Position numbers and translations under genes: made by a program
The notes under the pieces: model-generated
Seen by the model: only the letters and a program-made list of their open reading frames with translations
Told to the model about the DNA's origin: nothing
Database searches by the model: none
Shown here: piece after piece, positions 52,652-62,507 of the stretch
Numbering within the stretch: position 1 is the stretch's first letter
Layout of the letters: every line of letters begins with the position of its first letter
Assembly: GCF_008802355.1 (NCBI RefSeq)
Contig: NZ_VZRA01000002.1
Coordinates: forward strand, 529,642-593,641
Direction: 5' to 3'
DNA: 64,000 nucleotides
Source of the DNA: Oryzomonas sagensis
GTDB lineage: Bacteria > Desulfobacterota > Desulfuromonadia > Geobacterales > Pseudopelobacteraceae

Positions 52652-53707
52652 ATGGAACTACGCGTTACCCTGAACAAGAACTTCGAAACCTTTTCCCTGG
52701 ATATGGCCTTCACGGTCCAGGGGGAGCGCATCGGCGTCTTCGGACCGTCGGGATGCGGGAAGTCTACGCTGGTGAGCCTGCTGGCCGGATTGCAGCAACC
52801 GGACAGCGGCAGCATCAGCCTGGACGGGGAGGTGCTCTACGACAGCCACGGCGGTATCAACGCCCCCCCCGAGCAGCGCCGCATCGGCATCGTCTTCCAG
52901 CGCCCCTACCTGTTCCCCCACATGAGCGTCAAGGCAAACCTCCTGTACGGTTTCAAGCGGTGCGCCGCGGCGCACCGCACGGTGGATTTCGACAGCCTGG
53001 TGGCGGTGTTGCAGATAGGCCACCTGTTGTCCCGCAGCGTGCACAACCTCTCGGGGGGCGAGAAGCAACGCGTCGGCATCGGCCGGACGATGCTCTCCAA
53101 TCCCCGCCTGCTGTTGATGGATGAACCGTTGTCGGCCTTGGACGACAATCTCAAATTCCAGATCATCGATTACCTGAAGGCGGCCAGCGAGACGTTCCGT
53201 ATCCCCTATATCTTTATTTCCCACTCGCTCCTGGAGATGCGCATCATGACGGACCGGGTACTCGCGGTGAGTGCGGGGCGCATCGCCGCCCAGGCAACGG
53301 CCGAGGATCTGGCCCGCTCCCAGATGGGGCGGAGCCCGGTCGGCTACATCAATCTCCTGAGGCTGGACAATCCGCGCAGGATCAATGGCGTATCCGCCTA
53401 TGGATGGGGCGGGACCGAGCTGTTGATCTCCACCGTCGGCGACCGGCCGGAGGCGCTGTTCGAACTCTCCTCCAAGGACATCATCCTGCTCAAACAGCAC
53501 CCGGACGCCATCAGCGCCAGAAATCTGCTCGAATGTAGTGTTGCGGACACCTTCCTCTCCGGCAACAAGGTCGGGGTGGAGTTGACCTGCGGCGACGGCA
53601 AGCTCGTGGCCGAGGTCGTACCGGAGGCCGCCCGGGAGTTGGGTATCGAACGGGGCAGCAGGCTCTTCGCGGCCATCAAGGCCTCGGCGTTTCGCCGGCT
53701 CGAATGA
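52652..53707 (+). CDS. modC: Molybdate ABC transporter, ATPase with C-terminal Mop/TOBE domain
   Basis: 351 residues. Walker A is FGPSGCGKSTL (about 31-41), the signature is LSGGEKQRVGIGRTM, and Walker B is LLLMDEPLSALDD, with H-loop ISHSL. A C-terminal TOBE/Mop domain (SARNLLECSVADTFL to the end) probably senses molybdate and regulates uptake. Last gene of modDABC; no clear terminator follows before tRNA-Thr. Confidence 0.95.
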   Translation: MELRVTLNKNFETFSLDMAFTVQGERIGVFGPSGCGKSTLVSLLAGLQQPDSGSISLDGEVLYDSHGGINAPPEQRRIGIVFQRPYLFPHMSVKANLLYGFKRCAAAHRTVDFDSLVAVLQIGHLLSRSVHNLSGGEKQRVGIGRTMLSNPRLLLMDEPLSALDDNLKFQIIDYLKAASETFRIPYIFISHSLLEMRIMTDRVLAVSAGRIAAQATAEDLARSQMGRSPVGYINLLRLDNPRRINGVSAYGWGGTELLISTVGDRPEALFELSSKDIILLKQHPDAISARNLLECSVADTFLSGNKVGVELTCGDGKLVAEVVPEAARELGIERGSRLFAAIKASAFRRLE

Positions 53708-53844
53708 TTATCCCGCAAGTAGGGATTGACAGTCGCCCTTGTTTTAAGGTAATTTACCCAGCGCTGAAGCGTTGACGGATTGATTTGTAGCGAAAAACAC
53801 CCAGCAAACCCGCATCAAATAACGCTTTACATGGTTAATTGATT

Positions 53845-53920
53845 GCCATCTTAGCTCAGTTGGTAGAGCAATTGATTCGTAATCAATAGGTCGCCGGTTC
53901 GATTCCGGCAGATGGCTCCA
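53845..53920 (+). tRNA. tRNA-Thr (CGT)
   Basis: A 76-base cloverleaf with encoded CCA. Acceptor GCCATCT/AGATGGC with discriminator T, anticodon stem ATTGA/TCAAT with loop TTCGTAA (anticodon CGT, reading ACG), T arm GCCGG-TTCGATT-CCGGC. A terminator follows. Confidence 0.95.
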
Positions 53921-53930
53921 CCCAGTATAG

Positions 53931-53970
53931 ACAGGCACTCCCGTGATACGGCGAGTGCCTGTTGCATAAA
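53931..53970 (+). terminator. Hairpin after tRNA-Thr
   Basis: A perfect 10-bp stem ACAGGCACTC/GAGTGCCTGT with 12-base loop, then TGCATAAAAA. The T-tract is poor, so it may be a processing hairpin rather than a strong terminator. Confidence 0.55.
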
Positions 53971-53999
53971 AACACAATGAATGGGCTGAGGTCGTTTGT

Positions 54000-54347
54000 A
54001 TGGTAAAATGCCGGTTGCTTTCGTTTGCGCTCGTCGTCTGCCCGCTCTGGGCGGTAAGCGTCCATGCCGATGAGGCGCGCCCCAAGTCTCAAGCCCAGGC
54101 CCGTATCGGCAAAAAGGTCGTCTATCCCGCTTCCCGGGGCGATGTGGTGTTCGATCACGATATGCATGTGGATGAACTCAAGGGGGAATCGTGCGCCCCC
54201 TGCCATCGCAAGGACGGCCCCATGGGCAAGGATACCCTGGCCCGCTTCGATTCCCGTATTGCCCACTATTTTTGCAAAGGATGCCATCGGGAGCGGGGGC
54301 GGGGCCCAACTGAGTGTCACGGGTGTCACAAGGGCCCGACAAAATAG
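54000..54347 (+). CDS. Periplasmic triheme c-type cytochrome (c7/c3-like)
   Basis: 115 residues with a signal peptide (cleaved near VHADE). Three heme-binding motifs, CAPCH, CKGCH and CHGCH, are clustered in the C-terminal half, and additional histidines (FDHDMHVDE and IAHYF) can serve as second ligands. The layout matches the c7/class III cytochromes of Geobacteraceae that shuttle electrons in the periplasm. GAGG precedes ATG. It stands between tRNA-Thr and the translation operon. Confidence 0.88.
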   Translation: MVKCRLLSFALVVCPLWAVSVHADEARPKSQAQARIGKKVVYPASRGDVVFDHDMHVDELKGESCAPCHRKDGPMGKDTLARFDSRIAHYFCKGCHRERGRGPTECHGCHKGPTK

Positions 54348-54431
54348 CGCTCCGGCCCGGTAAATTACCAAAAAAAGACTTGCTTCTCCATGGCTTGCTG
54401 TGGTACAAAAACAAAAAAGTTGTTCACTAGA

Positions 54432-54461
54432 AAGTGAGCTCGCAAGGCTCACTTTTTTTTT
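54432..54461 (+). terminator. Intrinsic terminator / possible attenuator before rimP
   Basis: An 8-bp stem AAGTGAGC/GCTCACTT with 7-base loop and a run of nine T residues, ending 12 bases before the rimP ATG. A promoter-like TTGCTT-N18-TACAAA lies at about 54380-54409, upstream of the hairpin, so it could work as an attenuator of the rimP-nusA operon. Confidence 0.7.
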
Positions 54462-54473
54462 GCGAGATTTTAT

Positions 54474-54959
54474 ATGAGTACAATCAAAGGCGATGTTTGC
54501 GGACTGGTGACCGAGATTGCCCTGCCGATTCTGGAATCCCTCGGCATGGAACTGGTCGATGTGGAGTTCGCCAAGGCCGGGCGCGATAGCGTGCTGCGGC
54601 TCTTTATCGACAAAGAGGGCGGCGTTAACCTGGACGACTGCGCCGACGTCAGCCGCGAATTGTCGGCGGTCCTGGATGTGGAAGATGTCGTCCCCGGCCA
54701 CTATTCCCTAGAGGTCTCTTCCCCCGGTCTGGATCGGCCCCTCAAGAAGCCGGCCGATTATGAACGCTTTGCCGGCCGGTTGGTGAAGGTGCGCACCTTC
54801 GAGTCGTTACCCGACGACGCCGGCAACAGGCGCAAAACCTTTGCGGGACGGTTGGAAGGGCTGGCGGACGGCAACGTCGTCATAAGGCTCACCGAGGGAC
54901 AGTCCGCCTCGATCCCGCTGGAAAAGGTCGCCAAGGCCAATCTGGAATTCGAATTTTAA
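54474..54959 (+). CDS. rimP: Ribosome maturation factor RimP
   Basis: 161 residues. It binds the 30S subunit and is needed for its maturation. The two domains are visible: an N-terminal alpha/beta part with LGMELVDVEFAKAGRDSVLR, then LFIDKEGGVNLDDCADVSRE, and a C-terminal SH3-like barrel after the SSPGLDRPLKKP signature. The ribosome site (GCGAG) is weak and lies next to a terminator, which suggests controlled expression. First gene of the rimP-nusA-infB operon. Confidence 0.94.
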   Translation: MSTIKGDVCGLVTEIALPILESLGMELVDVEFAKAGRDSVLRLFIDKEGGVNLDDCADVSRELSAVLDVEDVVPGHYSLEVSSPGLDRPLKKPADYERFAGRLVKVRTFESLPDDAGNRRKTFAGRLEGLADGNVVIRLTEGQSASIPLEKVAKANLEFEF

Positions 54960-54997
54960 GCTCATTTTTTCATAGACACCGGTAAGGAGAAGCAATC

Positions 54998-56191
54998 GTG
55001 GATACGAACATCAATCTCAAACATGCCATCGAACAGATCGTCAAGGAAAAGGGTATCGACCGGCAGGTGGTCATGGAGGCCATGGAGCAGGCGGTGTTGA
55101 CCGCTGCCAACAAGAAGTACCGCAATACGCGGGATCTTGAGGCCCATTATAATCCTGACTCGGGTGAGGTGGAACTGTTTGAGTTTGTAACCGTTGTGGA
55201 AGAGGTGCAGGACTCCTACAAGGAGATCGACCTCGACGAGGCCCGCGAGATCGATCCCGAAGTGGAGATCGGCGACTCCCTGGGGGAACGGCTTGATGCC
55301 ACCGGGTTTACCCGCATTGCCGCCCAGACCGCCAAGCAGGTCATCATCCAGAAAGTACGCGAGGCGGAACGGGAGACCATCTTCAACGAATACAGCGACC
55401 GCCAGTGGGAGATCATCACCGGCATGGTGCGGCGTTTCGAGAAGGGCGAACTGTTGGTAGACCTGGGACGCGCCGAGGCGGCTCTTCCGACCAAGGAGCA
55501 GATGCCGCGGGAGGTTTACCGGCCGGGAGATCGCATTCGCGCCATCATCACCGAAATCCGCATGACCACCAAGGGGCCGCAGATCATCCTTTCCCGCACC
55601 CATCCCAGCATGCTGGCCAAGCTGTTCGAGCTTGAGGTGCCCGAGATCGCCGAAGGCATCGTGGAGATCAACGCCGTGGTGCGCGATCCGGGCAGCCGCG
55701 CCAAGATCGCCGTCTCTTCCAACGATTCGGATGTGGACCCGGTCGGCGCCTGCGTCGGCATGCGGGGCGCCCGCGTCCAGAACGTGGTGTCGGAACTGCG
55801 GGGCGAAAAGATCGACATCATCCCCTGGTCCGAGGATATTGCCCGCTTTGCCTGCAACGCCCTCTCCCCGGCCCAGGTTTCCAAGGTGTTCGTGGATGAG
55901 GACAACCGGGTGCTGGAGATCGTCGTGGCCGACGATCAGCTCTCCCTCGCCATCGGCAAGCGCGGCCAGAACGTCAGCCTTGCGGCCCGTCTGACCGGGT
56001 GCCGCATCGACATCAAGAGCGAATCCAAGGCTGCTGAGGCCGAACTGGCCCAGTTCGCTTCTTTTGACGGCACCCAGACGGAAGAGGAGCCGGCGGCCGA
56101 AGAGGGTGCCGAGGCTGGTGAAACTGCTGAAACCATCGAGGCCGCCGATGCCGCAGCTGCGCCGGATGCCGAAGAGAAGCAGGCGGAGTAG
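54998..56191 (+). CDS. nusA: Transcription termination/antitermination factor NusA
   Basis: 397 residues. It binds RNA polymerase and nascent RNA and modulates pausing and termination. Order: N-terminal polymerase-binding domain (1-130), S1 (about 135-200, [20 protein letters not shown]), and KH1/KH2 (to about 345; [19 protein letters not shown] and [14 protein letters not shown]). It ends in an acidic, Ala/Glu-rich tail instead of the C-terminal acidic repeats of E. coli. GTG start with AAGGAG upstream. Probably autoregulates its operon. Confidence 0.96.
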   Translation: MDTNINLKHAIEQIVKEKGIDRQVVMEAMEQAVLTAANKKYRNTRDLEAHYNPDSGEVELFEFVTVVEEVQDSYKEIDLDEAREIDPEVEIGDSLGERLDATGFTRIAAQTAKQVIIQKVREAERETIFNEYSDRQWEIITGMVRRFEKGELLVDLGRAEAALPTKEQMPREVYRPGDRIRAIITEIRMTTKGPQIILSRTHPSMLAKLFELEVPEIAEGIVEINAVVRDPGSRAKIAVSSNDSDVDPVGACVGMRGARVQNVVSELRGEKIDIIPWSEDIARFACNALSPAQVSKVFVDEDNRVLEIVVADDQLSLAIGKRGQNVSLAARLTGCRIDIKSESKAAEAELAQFASFDGTQTEEEPAAEEGAEAGETAETIEAADAAAAPDAEEKQAE

Positions 56192-56200
56192 CGCAGCGCT

Positions 56201-56806
56201 ATGCCCCGCCACGAAGGTGGAGAAAAGCCGCAACGCAGTTGTCTTGCGTGCCGCGAAACCAGGGATCGGGACCGCCTGATCCGTTTCGTGCTCTCCCCGC
56301 AGGGGGAGGTGGTGCCGGATCTGGATGCCAAGCTGCCCGGCAGGGGCGCTTATACCTGTATCGATGCCGCCTGTCTGGCTGCGGCGGTCAGGCAGCGCCA
56401 GTTCGGCCGCGCCTTCAAGCGCGAGGTGGCCGTGCCCGCTCCCGACGAGATGACCGCGCAGGTGGCGAGGCTTTTGCTCGAACGGGTCATGGGGTACATC
56501 GCCCTGGCCAACAAGGCCGGCAAGATCGTTGCCGGCGGTTCCATGGTCGGCGATGCGTTGAAAAGCAGCAACAAGCCGGGACTGGTCCTGGTGGCGCAGG
56601 ATGTTTCCGAGGCCATCGGCGAGAAGATCGAAGGCCAGGCGGCCGGCAACAACGTGCCCTGCCGGCGGGTACTGACAAAGGACGATTTCGGCGCACTGCT
56701 CGGCAAGGCGCCGCGCAGTGCGATTGGTATCAAATCGAGTGGTTTTGTGGCGCAACTTTTGAAAACTATTGAACGATATAGAAACTTCCTGGGGGAGGTG
56801 CAGTAA
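56201..56806 (+). CDS. RnpM/YlxR plus L7Ae-like fusion protein
   Basis: 201 residues. The N-terminal 85 residues are a YlxR (DUF448) domain with [16 protein letters not shown] and GRGAYTC; this family (RnpM) binds RNase P RNA in Bacillus. The C-terminal part (about 95-195) is a ribosomal L7Ae/YlxQ-like RNA-binding domain ([16 protein letters not shown]). In Firmicutes the two are separate adjacent genes between nusA and infB; here they are fused at the same place. Starts 9 bases after nusA and ends 2 bases before infB. Confidence 0.9.
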   Translation: MPRHEGGEKPQRSCLACRETRDRDRLIRFVLSPQGEVVPDLDAKLPGRGAYTCIDAACLAAAVRQRQFGRAFKREVAVPAPDEMTAQVARLLLERVMGYIALANKAGKIVAGGSMVGDALKSSNKPGLVLVAQDVSEAIGEKIEGQAAGNNVPCRRVLTKDDFGALLGKAPRSAIGIKSSGFVAQLLKTIERYRNFLGEVQ

Positions 56807-56808
56807 GT

Positions 56809-59529
56809 ATGAGCAAGATACGCGTGAGCAATCTGGCAGAAAAATTGGGTGTTGATGCCCGTGAGACCCTTGCCAGGCTCAAAGAGATCGGGGTTGAGGC
56901 CAAGTCGGCGGCCTCCCTGGTCGAAGAGGATGCCGTCAAGAAGTTGCTGACGCCTCAGCCCAAGGAAAGCAGTGCCAGCACCGAAGAAGTGCGGGTCACG
57001 ACCAACATCATCAGGCGTCGCGCCAAAGCTGTTCCGGCTGCTCCGGCGGCTCCGGCCGAGGAGGAAGCGCCGGCTCCGGTTGCCGCAGCCCCTGCTGCGC
57101 CCGTAGCTGCGGCCCCTGTCGTTGCTCCTGCTCCTGCAGCCGCCGTCGTTGTGGAGCCGGAGAAGAAAGCCGAACCGGCCCCGGCCCCCAAGGCCCCGGT
57201 GGTCAAGCCCGCCGAGCCTGAAGCCGCTGCTCCCCGCGAGGTGCCGCCGGCACCGGCCCCGGCCGCCGCTGCCGAGCCGGTTGTCCCGGAAAAACCCAAG
57301 GCGCAGCCCGAAGTGCCCAAGGTCGGCCCCAATCAGGCCCGCATCCTGGGCCGGATGGAGATTCCGGGCGTTACCAGCCGCCCGACCCGCGTGGTGACGA
57401 AGGATGCGCCCCCCACGCCGCGCACCGCACCGCCTCGGCATGAACCGGCGGCACCCCGGAGCGGCGCCGCGCCCGCTGGCGAACAGGACCGTTCCCGCAT
57501 GAAGCAGGTGCAGCTTGCGCCGGCAGCCCCCTCGGCCGGCGACAGCCGTCGCCCCGGCGGGAAAAAGGACGGCCCGGGCCACGGCGGCGCCGATGCCGGC
57601 AAAGGCAAGAAGGGCGGCGCTGCTGCCGGCAAGGGCAAGAAGGACCAGCCGAAAAAACACGAAATCCTGGAAAAACGCGAACGCACCTTTGATCCGGTCT
57701 ACCGGGGGGGCAAGAAGAAGGGCGGCAGGGAGCGGTCGGTCGAGACCCGCAAGACCGAGATTACCGTTCCCAAGGCCATCAAGCGCATCATCCGCATCTC
57801 CGAGAGCATCAGCGTCGGCGAATTGGCCAAGCGTATGGGGATCAAGGCCAACGACCTGATCAAATCCCTGATGAAGATGGGGATGATGGTCACCATCAAC
57901 CATCCCCTGGATTACGACACCGCGGTCATCCTGGCCTCCGAGTACGGTTATGAAGTCGAAAACGTGGCGGTTGACCTGGACGAGATTCTGGAATCGACCC
58001 CCGATGCGCCCGAAACCCTGGTGAAACGGCCGCCGGTCGTGACCATCATGGGCCACGTCGACCACGGCAAAACCTCCCTTCTGGACGCTATCCGCAAGGC
58101 CAATGTCATTGCCGGCGAGGCGGGCGGCATCACCCAGCATATCGGCGCCTACGACGTGGAGCTGAAGGGGCGCAAGATCACCTTCCTCGATACGCCGGGC
58201 CATGAAGCGTTTACCGCCATGCGTGCCCGCGGCGCCAAGGTGACCGACATCGTCATCCTGGTTGTCGCCGCCGACGACGGGGTCATGCCCCAGACCCGCG
58301 AGGCGATCAACCACTCCAAGGCGGCCGAGGTCCCGATCATCGTGGCCATCAACAAGATCGACAAGCCGGACGCCAAGCCGGAGCGGGTCAAGCAGGAACT
58401 GATGGAGTTCGGCCTGGTCGCATCCGAGTGGGGCGGCGACGCCACCATGGTGGAGGTGTCGGCCAAGAAACGCCTCAACCTGGAAGAACTGCTGGAAATG
58501 GTCCTGTTGCAGGCCGACGTGATGGAGCTCAAGGCCAACCCCGACAAGCTGGCCAAAGGGACCATCGTGGAAGCCAAGTTGGACAAGGGGCGCGGTCCGG
58601 TCGCCACGGTGCTGGTGCAGGAAGGCACCCTCAAGGCGGGCGACTACTGCGTCGTCGGCGTCCATTCCGGCCGTGTGCGCGCCATGCAGGACGACCACGG
58701 CGAGAAGGTTCTGGCGGCCGGTCCCTCCAAGCCGGTGGAAGTGGTCGGTCTCTCCGGTGTGCCCGATGCCGGTGACATCTTTGTGGCCATGCAGGACGAA
58801 AAGCAGGCCAAGGAGATCGCCACCCTGCGCCAGATCAAGCTGCGCGAGATGGAACTGGCCAAGCACACCAAGCTGACGCTGGAAGACCTGTACCGCAAGA
58901 TCCAGAGCGGCGAGGTCAAGGACCTTGACGTCATCGTCAAGGGCGACGTTCAAGGGTCGGTGGAAGCGGTGGGCGAATCGCTGCGCAAGCTGTCCACCGA
59001 TGCGGTGCGGCTCAACGTCCTCCACTCCGCGGTCGGCGCCATCACCGAGACGGACGTCAACCTGGCTGCGGCATCCAACGCCATCATCATCGGTTTCAAC
59101 GTCCGTCCCGAGGTCAAGGCCCAGGGCCTGGCCGAGAAGGAAGGGGTCGATATCCGCGTCTACAACATCATCTACGATGCGGTGGAGGACGTGAAAAAGG
59201 CCATGGAAGGCCTCCTGGAGCCGACCTTCAAGGAAAAATACCTTGGGCGCGCCGAGGTGCGCGAACTGTTCTCGGTGCCCAAGATCGGTATCGTCACCGG
59301 TTGTCATGTTCAGGACGGCAAGATGCTGCGCAACGCCCAGGTCCGCCTGCTGCGCGACAACGTGGTGGTCTACGAGGGCAAGATGTCGTCCCTGCGCCGT
59401 TTCAAGGACGATGTCAAGGAGGTGGCCAGCGGCTACGAATGCGGCATCGGCCTGGAGAATTACCACGACATCAAGGTCGGCGACCTCATCGAAGCGTTCG
59501 AGATGGAAAAGATCGCCGCGAAATTATAG
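56809..59529 (+). CDS. infB: Translation initiation factor IF-2
   Basis: 906 residues. GTPase that brings initiator tRNA to the 30S subunit. It starts with an IF2N module ([20 protein letters not shown]), then a long Ala/Pro/Glu-rich linker (about 75-310) and a second IF2N. The G domain follows at about residue 414 ([20 protein letters not shown]), then domains II-IV with the C2 domain at the end. The length is typical for deltaproteobacteria. Downstream lies an inverted-repeat element before rbfA. Confidence 0.97.
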   Translation: MSKIRVSNLAEKLGVDARETLARLKEIGVEAKSAASLVEEDAVKKLLTPQPKESSASTEEVRVTTNIIRRRAKAVPAAPAAPAEEEAPAPVAAAPAAPVAAAPVVAPAPAAAVVVEPEKKAEPAPAPKAPVVKPAEPEAAAPREVPPAPAPAAAAEPVVPEKPKAQPEVPKVGPNQARILGRMEIPGVTSRPTRVVTKDAPPTPRTAPPRHEPAAPRSGAAPAGEQDRSRMKQVQLAPAAPSAGDSRRPGGKKDGPGHGGADAGKGKKGGAAAGKGKKDQPKKHEILEKRERTFDPVYRGGKKKGGRERSVETRKTEITVPKAIKRIIRISESISVGELAKRMGIKANDLIKSLMKMGMMVTINHPLDYDTAVILASEYGYEVENVAVDLDEILESTPDAPETLVKRPPVVTIMGHVDHGKTSLLDAIRKANVIAGEAGGITQHIGAYDVELKGRKITFLDTPGHEAFTAMRARGAKVTDIVILVVAADDGVMPQTREAINHSKAAEVPIIVAINKIDKPDAKPERVKQELMEFGLVASEWGGDATMVEVSAKKRLNLEELLEMVLLQADVMELKANPDKLAKGTIVEAKLDKGRGPVATVLVQEGTLKAGDYCVVGVHSGRVRAMQDDHGEKVLAAGPSKPVEVVGLSGVPDAGDIFVAMQDEKQAKEIATLRQIKLREMELAKHTKLTLEDLYRKIQSGEVKDLDVIVKGDVQGSVEAVGESLRKLSTDAVRLNVLHSAVGAITETDVNLAAASNAIIIGFNVRPEVKAQGLAEKEGVDIRVYNIIYDAVEDVKKAMEGLLEPTFKEKYLGRAEVRELFSVPKIGIVTGCHVQDGKMLRNAQVRLLRDNVVVYEGKMSSLRRFKDDVKEVASGYECGIGLENYHDIKVGDLIEAFEMEKIAAKL

Positions 59530-59550
59530 ACCAAAAGACGACGACAGGTA

Positions 59551-59696
59551 TTCGCCACAAAGGCACAAAGAGCGCAAAGGATTCATAGGGGCGGCGGTAT
59601 AAAGGTATTCACCCCTCTGGTGAATCCGGTCAAAGATAAAATTGTCATATATCTTGCCGTAAGCATTCTTTGTGTCCTTTGTGCCTTTGTGGTGAA
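59551..59696. repeat. Inverted-repeat element between infB and rbfA
   Basis: The 29-base arms (59551-59579 and 59668-59696) are near-exact inverted copies of the CCACAAAGGCACAAAG type, 25 of 29 matching. The 88-base middle part contains GGTATTCACCCCTCTGGTGAATCC, another hairpin. It looks like a dispersed palindromic element, inserted inside an otherwise compact operon. Confidence 0.7.
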
Positions 59697-59730
59697 CCGT
59701 TTTTTTCTCGTATAAAAGGGTTGCACTTTT

Positions 59731-60081
59731 ATGGCACACAAACGTTCCGACAAGGTCGCCGAGACCATCCATGAGCTGATTTCTTCGATCCTCTCCCGGG
59801 GGCTCAACGACCCGCGTATCGGGTTCGTCACCATCATTGCCGTTGAGGTCACCGAAGACCTGCGGCTGGCGCGGGTCTTCTTCACGGTCATCGGCGACGA
59901 CCAGGCCAAGAAGGACAGCGAAGCCGGCCTGAACAGCGCCAAGGGGTTCCTGCGCCGCGAACTGGGCAAGAGCCTGACCATGCGCTACACACCGGATCTC
60001 ATCTTCAAGTACGATCATTCCGGGGAGTACGGCTCCCGGATAGACTCTCTCCTCAAGGAGATTGATACCCCGCATGAATGA
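59731..60081 (+). CDS. rbfA: Ribosome-binding factor A
   Basis: 116 residues. KH-fold factor for late 16S rRNA maturation and cold adaptation. The signatures RSDKVAETIHELISSILSRGLNDPR and VTEDLRLARVFFTVIG are present. The start is the family start MAHKRSDKV; the ribosome site is weak. It overlaps nrnA by eight bases. Confidence 0.94.
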   Translation: MAHKRSDKVAETIHELISSILSRGLNDPRIGFVTIIAVEVTEDLRLARVFFTVIGDDQAKKDSEAGLNSAKGFLRRELGKSLTMRYTPDLIFKYDHSGEYGSRIDSLLKEIDTPHE

Positions 60082-61036
60082 AACCATTCAGGATATCGCA
60101 TCGGTCATCCGCGCCAATTCCTCGTTTCTGATCACCAGCCACGAAAGCCCGGACGGCGATGCGGTCGGCTCTACCCTGGCCCTGGCCTCGTTCCTGCGGA
60201 AGAGCGGCAAAGAGGTCTGCGTCCATCTGCGTGACCAGGTGCCCGATCTGTATGCCTTCCTGCCGGGTGTCGATACGGTCGTTCAGCACATACCGGACCG
60301 GGATTTCGATGTGGCCTTTGTTCAGGATATCGGCGAGTTCAGCAGGGCGGGGGAAGAGTTCTGCTCCTTCAAGCGCATCGGCACGCTGGTCAATCTGGAC
60401 CATCATCTGGGGTGCGACAACTTCGGCCACCACAACCTGATCGATCCCCAGGCCGCGGCGACCGGTGTGCTGGTTCACCGGGTCATCAGCGCCTTAGGCG
60501 GCCCCATGGACCGGGATACGGCACTCTGCCTGTACGTCTCCATCATTACCGACACCGGTTCCTTCCGTTATTCCAACGCCAACACCGAAGCCTTTGCCAT
60601 TGCCGGCGAGATGATCGGCTACGGCATCAACGCCTGGGATGTGGCGGAACAACTCTATGAGAATCAGCCCCGCAAACGTCTGGAACTGTTGTCCCGGTGC
60701 CTGCCCACCCTTGAGGTGATCAGCAATGGCCGGGCAGCGTCGGTTTCCGTGACCCTGGACATGTATGCCGTCACCGCTACCGACGCCGAGTTGACGGACG
60801 GTTTCATCAATTATCCCCGTTCCATACGCGGTGTGGAGGTGGCGATCTTCTTTCGCCAGTTGGCCGAGCGGCGGTACAAGGTCGGTTTCCGTTCCAAGGG
60901 CAAGGTCAATGTGGCCGGCTTTGCCGCCAGCATGGGCGGAGGCGGGCACCACAACGCCGCCGGCTGCACCGTGGACGGCACCTTGGACGAGGTAAAGGCC
61001 AAGGTCTACGCCATCGTGGAATCCGCCCTTTGTTAG
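60074..61036 (+). CDS. nrnA: NrnA-type DHH/DHHA1 oligoribonuclease / pAp phosphatase
   Basis: 320 residues. Degrades short RNA to mononucleotides and removes 3'-phosphate from pAp. DHH motifs are SHESPDGDAVGS (about 21-32), DIGEFSRAG, NLDHHLGCDNFG and ITDTGSFRYSNA; the DHHA1 substrate domain ends with SMGGGGHHNAAG. The ATG lies inside the 3' end of rbfA, so translation is coupled. Its place between rbfA and truB is conserved in many bacteria. Confidence 0.93.
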   Translation: MNETIQDIASVIRANSSFLITSHESPDGDAVGSTLALASFLRKSGKEVCVHLRDQVPDLYAFLPGVDTVVQHIPDRDFDVAFVQDIGEFSRAGEEFCSFKRIGTLVNLDHHLGCDNFGHHNLIDPQAAATGVLVHRVISALGGPMDRDTALCLYVSIITDTGSFRYSNANTEAFAIAGEMIGYGINAWDVAEQLYENQPRKRLELLSRCLPTLEVISNGRAASVSVTLDMYAVTATDAELTDGFINYPRSIRGVEVAIFFRQLAERRYKVGFRSKGKVNVAGFAASMGGGGHHNAAGCTVDGTLDEVKAKVYAIVESALC

Positions 61037-61172
61037 ATCGTCCCCGGTTCCCCCAAAGCCGCCCGCACCACGGGGGGCATCCTGCACGTTCGGCCGCGGC
61101 CCGGCACGGTGCCCTTCGCGTTCCGGTCCCCCTCGCGTTTTCGTGGCCGTGCACCGGTGTCCCCAGCCCCCT

Positions 61173-62081
61173 ATGAATGGTTTTGTGGTTATCGACAAGC
61201 CGGTCGGCCTCACCTCCCATGATGTGGTCAACCGCGTGCGCAGGATTCTCGGCACCAGGAGGGTGGGGCATACCGGCACCCTGGACCCCTTTGCCACCGG
61301 CGTCCTGCCGGTAGCGGTCAACGAGGGGACCAAGGCCATACCGTTTTTGGACGAGGGGCGGAAGGTCTATGAGGCGCTCCTGCGTCTCGGGGTGAAGACC
61401 GATACCCTGGACATGACCGGCCGGGTGCTGCACGAGGCCGACGGGACGCAGGTGAGCCGCGACCGCCTGGAGGCCGTGGTGGCGGACTTTACCGGCGAGA
61501 TCAGCCAGATGCCCCCCATGTTCTCGGCCATCAAACAGGACGGGCAACCGTTGTACAAGCTGGCGCGCAAGGGGCAGGAGGTGGAGCGCCAGGCGCGTCG
61601 GGTGCAGATCCATTCCCTGGAGATCGTCTCCGTGGCCCTGCCGCTGGTGGCCCTGCGGGTGGTCTGCTCCCGCGGCACCTACGTGCGTTCCCTGGCGGAC
61701 GACATGGGGGCCGCCCTCGGCTGCGGCGCCGCGCTCCAGGAATTGCGCAGGACGGCCAGCGGGCCGTTTACCATCGCTTCCAGCATCACCCTGGACGAAT
61801 TGCAGGAGGCGGCGCAGGCGGGCAGGGCCGAAGCGGTATGCCGCCCCCCCCATGCCGTCCTCGGCCACCTGCCGGATATCCCCTTGACCGATGCGGGCGT
61901 AGTCAAGGTCAGGCACGGCAGGGCGCCCGAACTGGACGAAACCGGGATTGCCGTTTGGCCGGCGTGTGCCGCGCCCCTGACGGTGCGCCTCTCCCGGGGG
62001 CAGGAACTCGTCGCGGTCGCGGAACTCTCCTCTTTGGATGGAGACGGGGTTCGCATTGCGCTGAAGCGGGTCTTCTGCTGA
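61173..62081 (+). CDS. truB: tRNA pseudouridine-55 synthase
   Basis: 302 residues. Makes the universal pseudouridine 55 in tRNA. Catalytic Asp in GHTGTLDPFATGVLPV (about 39-54), the thumb region and the RGTYVRSLADD motif are present. A PUA-like C-terminal region follows. The start MNGFVVIDKPVGLTSH is the family start, although no Shine-Dalgarno is visible; a longer in-frame GTG extension is rejected. The gap from nrnA is 136 bases. Confidence 0.95.
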   Translation: MNGFVVIDKPVGLTSHDVVNRVRRILGTRRVGHTGTLDPFATGVLPVAVNEGTKAIPFLDEGRKVYEALLRLGVKTDTLDMTGRVLHEADGTQVSRDRLEAVVADFTGEISQMPPMFSAIKQDGQPLYKLARKGQEVERQARRVQIHSLEIVSVALPLVALRVVCSRGTYVRSLADDMGAALGCGAALQELRRTASGPFTIASSITLDELQEAAQAGRAEAVCRPPHAVLGHLPDIPLTDAGVVKVRHGRAPELDETGIAVWPACAAPLTVRLSRGQELVAVAELSSLDGDGVRIALKRVFC

Positions 62082-62189
62082 GTTACCGCTTTACAAATTT
62101 GCATGTATGTGCTATTTAAAAAAATCCATGATAAAGTTGCTATGCTGCTGCATACAAACAACAAACCGCAATGAAGGGAGGTGTTGACA

Positions 62190-62456
62190 GTGTTGGCATC
62201 CGAAAAAAAACAGGAAATCATCAACTCGTTCAAAACCCATGAAAGCGACACAGGTTCTCCGGAGGTGCAGATCGCCATTCTCACCGAGCGGATCACCTAT
62301 CTGACCGAGCATTTCAAGATCCACAAAAAGGACCACCACAGCCGTCGCGGGCTTCTGAAGCTCGTCGGCCAGAGGAGGCGCCTTCTGGACTACCTCAAAG
62401 GCAAGGAGCTGGACAGGTACAAGAAGGTTATCGAACGACTCGGCATACGCAGGTAA
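62190..62456 (+). CDS. rpsO: 30S ribosomal protein S15
   Basis: 88 residues. Binds 16S rRNA early in 30S assembly. The family sequence [35 protein letters not shown] and [17 protein letters not shown] is complete. GTG at 62190 is chosen because GGGAGG lies at proper spacing and gives the usual length; an in-frame GTG three codons upstream overlaps the ribosome site. Precedes pnp, the classical pair. Confidence 0.97.
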   Translation: MLASEKKQEIINSFKTHESDTGSPEVQIAILTERITYLTEHFKIHKKDHHSRRGLLKLVGQRRRLLDYLKGKELDRYKKVIERLGIRR

Positions 62457-62507
62457 TGGAAGGCAGTATGCCCGCTCTTTTGCGGGTATATTGCCTGCTC
62501 CATTTTT
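62457..62507 (+). terminator. Terminator / processing hairpin between rpsO and pnp
   Basis: A long imperfect stem (TGGA-AGGCA-GTATGCCCGC with GCGGGTATAT-TGCCT-GCTCCA) with a 6-base loop, followed by TTTTT. It resembles the partial terminator and RNase III region seen between rpsO and pnp in other bacteria. Confidence 0.7.

Noticed and set aside
56350-59466. 1038-codon open frame antisense to infB
   Set aside because: Shadow of infB; composition is an artefact of the Ala/Pro-rich linker and there is no ribosome site.
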